Positions 62,238 to 64,000 of a stretch of DNA of 64,000 nucleotides are shown piece by piece. Made by a program: the position numbers and the translations under genes. The stretch comes from Pseudoflavonifractor gallinarum (GTDB lineage: Bacteria > Bacillota > Clostridia > Oscillospirales > Oscillospiraceae), in assembly GCF_014982855.1 (NCBI RefSeq), contig NZ_JADCKF010000008.1, positions 62,001-126,000 of the forward strand, read 5' to 3'. The notes under the pieces were generated by a model. It worked only from the letters and a program-made list of their open reading frames with translations, was not told where the DNA came from and did not search any database. How positions within the stretch are numbered: the stretch's first letter is position 1; each line of letters begins with the position of its first letter.

Positions 62238-63725
62238 ATGCTCACTTACCGCTCCAGCGGCATCCTGCTCCCCATCTCCGCCCTTCCCGGCGATTACGGT
62301 ATCGGGACCCTGGGGGCCAAGGCCCGCCGCTTTGTGGATTTTCTCTGTGACGCCGGACAGCATTACTGGCAGATCCTCCCTCTGGTCCCTCCCGGCGGAG
62401 GGGACTCCCCCTATATGTCCCCCTCCTCCTTTGCGGGCAACCCCTTTTTCCTGGATCTGGAGACTCTGGCCCAGGACGGCCTGCTCACCGCCCAGGAGCT
62501 GAGTGAATCCCAGTATCCCAATCCCGACCGTGTGGATTACCCCTGGCTCCACATGAACCGCCCTGCCCTGCTCCGCAAGGCGTGGGAACGGGGCCGGACC
62601 CGCTATGCCCAGGAGCTGGACCGCTTCCTGGAGGAGGAGGCCGACTGGCTGCCCGACTTTGCCTTCTTCCTGGCTCTGCGGGGCCATTTCGGCGGCGCCG
62701 AGCTGAAGGACTGGCCCCGGGAAGTACGTACCCGCCAGCCCGAGGCCCTCGCCCCCCTGCGGGAGGCCCTGGCCGAAGAGATCTCCTACCACGCGTTCCT
62801 GCAATTCCTCTTTTTCCACCAGTGGGACGCCCTCAAGCGCTACGCCAACGAGCGGGGGATCTCCATCATCGGCGACCTGCCCATCTACGTCTCTCCCGAC
62901 TCGGCGGAGATCTGGGCCAACCCCTCCCTCTTCCAGCTGGACGAGGACTTCCACCCAACCGCCGTGGCGGGCGTGCCCCCGGATGCCTTCAGCGACGAGG
63001 GCCAGCACTGGGGCAATCCCCTCTACGACTGGGACTATCACCGCTCCACCGGCTATGCCTGGTGGCGCCGCCGGGGAGAGCAGATGGCCCGGCTCTACGA
63101 CGTGGTGCGCATCGACCACTTCCGCGCCTTCCACACCTACTGGTCCATTCCCCTGGACGCGCCCACCGCCAAGGCCGGCCACTGGGAGCCCGGCCCCGGT
63201 CTGGAGCTGGTGGAGCTTCTCTCGGCCATCCCCGGGCTCCATCTCATCGCCGAGGACCTGGGCGACCTGGACGACGAGGTCCGGGCCTTTATCGCCCAGA
63301 GCGGCCTGCCCGGCATGAAGATCCTGATCTACGCCTTTGATCCGGTAGGGGAGAGCTCCTATCTGCCCCACAACTGTCCGCCCAATTCCATCATCTACAC
63401 CGGCACCCACGACACCCCCACCTTTGTCCAGTGGCTCTTTGAGGAGTCCAGCGCCGCCGAGCGGGAGTATGCCTCCGACTACCTCCGCCTCCGGGGAGAC
63501 GAGGGCTTCGGCTGGGGGGCCGTGTGCGGGGCCTGGGCCTCTCCCTCCCGCCTGGCCATGGTCCCCATGCAGGACCTGCTGGGCCTGGGCTCCGACGCCC
63601 GGATGAACGCCCCCGGCACCATGGGGCCCCAGAACTGGAGCTGGCGGGTGCGGGAGGCCGCCTTCAACCCGGACGTGTCCACCCGCCTCCGGAAGATCAC
63701 CCGCACCTACCGCCGCTGTCTGTGA
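62238..63725 (+). CDS. malQ: 4-alpha-glucanotransferase
   Basis: A 495-residue GH77 amylomaltase that transfers maltodextrin units between glucans. SSGILLPISALPGDYGIGTLG opens the protein and DSPYMSPSSFAGNPFFLDLE follows near 60. The catalytic nucleophile Asp is in VVRIDHFRAF near 293, the acid/base Glu in HLIAEDLGDL near 340, and the third Asp in YTGTHDTPTFVQW near 392. All three are present, so it should be active. The ATG at 62238 has GGAGG seven bases upstream. It is expected in the cytoplasm. Monocistronic, with a consensus promoter and a good terminator. Confidence 0.95.
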   Translation: MLTYRSSGILLPISALPGDYGIGTLGAKARRFVDFLCDAGQHYWQILPLVPPGGGDSPYMSPSSFAGNPFFLDLETLAQDGLLTAQELSESQYPNPDRVDYPWLHMNRPALLRKAWERGRTRYAQELDRFLEEEADWLPDFAFFLALRGHFGGAELKDWPREVRTRQPEALAPLREALAEEISYHAFLQFLFFHQWDALKRYANERGISIIGDLPIYVSPDSAEIWANPSLFQLDEDFHPTAVAGVPPDAFSDEGQHWGNPLYDWDYHRSTGYAWWRRRGEQMARLYDVVRIDHFRAFHTYWSIPLDAPTAKAGHWEPGPGLELVELLSAIPGLHLIAEDLGDLDDEVRAFIAQSGLPGMKILIYAFDPVGESSYLPHNCPPNSIIYTGTHDTPTFVQWLFEESSAAEREYASDYLRLRGDEGFGWGAVCGAWASPSRLAMVPMQDLLGLGSDARMNAPGTMGPQNWSWRVREAAFNPDVSTRLRKITRTYRRCL

Positions 63726-63762
63726 TCGTCACAGGTATCCAAACATTGCTCCGACACGCTGA

Positions 63763-63796
63763 GAGCCCGGACGGCTATGCCGTCCGGGCTCTTTTT
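63763..63796. terminator. Terminator between malQ and lysC
   Basis: GAGCCCGGACGGC pairs with GCCGTCCGGGCTC (13 bp, TAT loop), followed by TTTTT. It separates convergent genes. Confidence 0.85.
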
Positions 63797-63809
63797 CTGC
63801 TGTATCGAT

Positions 63810-64000
63810 TTAGTTGTGGCTTCCGAACTGGGAGAAGAAGCGGTCGTGGATCGCCTGGACCGCCCGGTCGGCCTCGTTCTTGTTCACCAGCACCGAGATC
63901 TTGATCTCGGACGTGGAGATCATGTTGATGTTGACGCCCGCGCTGTACAGGGCCTCAAACATCTGGGAGGCCACGCCGGCGTTGTTTACCATACCGGCGC
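63810..64000 (-). CDS. lysC: Aspartate kinase, C-terminal end (5' part outside window)
   Basis: The last ~63 codons of an aspartate kinase; the frame continues past the right edge. The visible part is the end of an ACT domain, GMVNNAGVASQMFEALYSAG, then NINMISTSEIKISVLVNKNEADRAVQAIHDRF, the typical C-terminus of LysC enzymes that make aspartyl phosphate for lysine, threonine and methionine. The enzyme upstream of DapF in the lysine pathway is therefore encoded in the same region. Identity is fairly sure from the SEIKISVLV motif; the catalytic part is unseen. Confidence 0.85.
   Translation of the reverse strand, partial: AGMVNNAGVASQMFEALYSAGVNINMISTSEIKISVLVNKNEADRAVQAIHDRFFSQFGSHN

Overview
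The window is a gene-dense, high-GC chromosomal segment of an anaerobic, probably spore-forming Firmicute, most likely an Oscillospiraceae relative of Flavonifractor, Intestinimonas or Lawsonibacter. This rests on gene content, not on a search: a clostridial acyl-CoA dehydratase activase, a class I hybrid cluster protein, a small 2[4Fe-4S] ferredoxin, spoIIGA-sigE, class III fructose bisphosphatase, DUF3793 with flavodoxin, AGGAGG ribosome sites and frequent TTG/GTG starts. No rRNA, tRNA, CRISPR array, phage or insertion sequence with a transposase was seen.

Layout. 1-3.4 kb: the 3' end of an acyl-CoA dehydratase activase, its dehydratase-like partner and a GNAT acetyltransferase. 3.4-9.9 kb: a MATE exporter behind a terminator-containing leader, a lipoprotein, phosphoketolase and a second MATE exporter. 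10-12.8 kb: DUF3793 plus flavodoxin behind twin GTTAG-N6-CTAAC operators, then an MFS permease. 12.9-19.8 kb: a magnesium locus with two MgtA-type P-ATPases, an orphan OmpR-type DNA-binding protein and a 51-residue membrane protein. Both ATPase promoters carry the same 22-bp element at the same distance from the -10 box. 19.8-24.7 kb: a 2-hydroxyacid dehydrogenase, a HAD phosphatase, split transketolase and a cytidylate-kinase-like protein. 24.7-31.2 kb: sigE, spoIIGA, the glnA-ANTAR-dapF operon, and a phosphatase-exporter pair. 31.4-37.7 kb: glutaminyl-tRNA synthetase, threonine aldolase, PsiE, an XRE membrane regulator and an ECF sigma/anti-sigma pair. 37.8-43.6 kb: fbp, hcp, a TIGR04076 protein and gltX. 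43.6-52 kb: the arginine genes argG-argH-argC-argJ-argB-argD-argF on the minus strand, behind a cluster of ARG-box-like sites. 52-58.6 kb: a zinc-ribbon membrane protein, an HxxxDG acyltransferase, a divergent alpha/beta hydrolase, and a brnQ / His-rich protein / amidohydrolase operon. 58.7-64 kb: ferredoxin, clpC, a DUF4358 lipoprotein, malQ and the 3' end of lysC.

The arginine cluster takes glutamate to arginine, except for a separate carbamoyl-phosphate synthetase. glnA, glnS and gltX supply and use glutamine and glutamate. fbp, transketolase, phosphoketolase and malQ link gluconeogenesis, pentose phosphates, acetyl phosphate and glucan metabolism.

The most unusual material is non-coding. 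A family of multi-hairpin intergenic repeats, with four substantial copies and one stub, shows compensatory base changes in its stems. The shared MgtA promoter element sits next to a candidate regulator. The leaders of the first MATE gene, mgtA and glnA look like attenuators that match no riboswitch class I can recognise.
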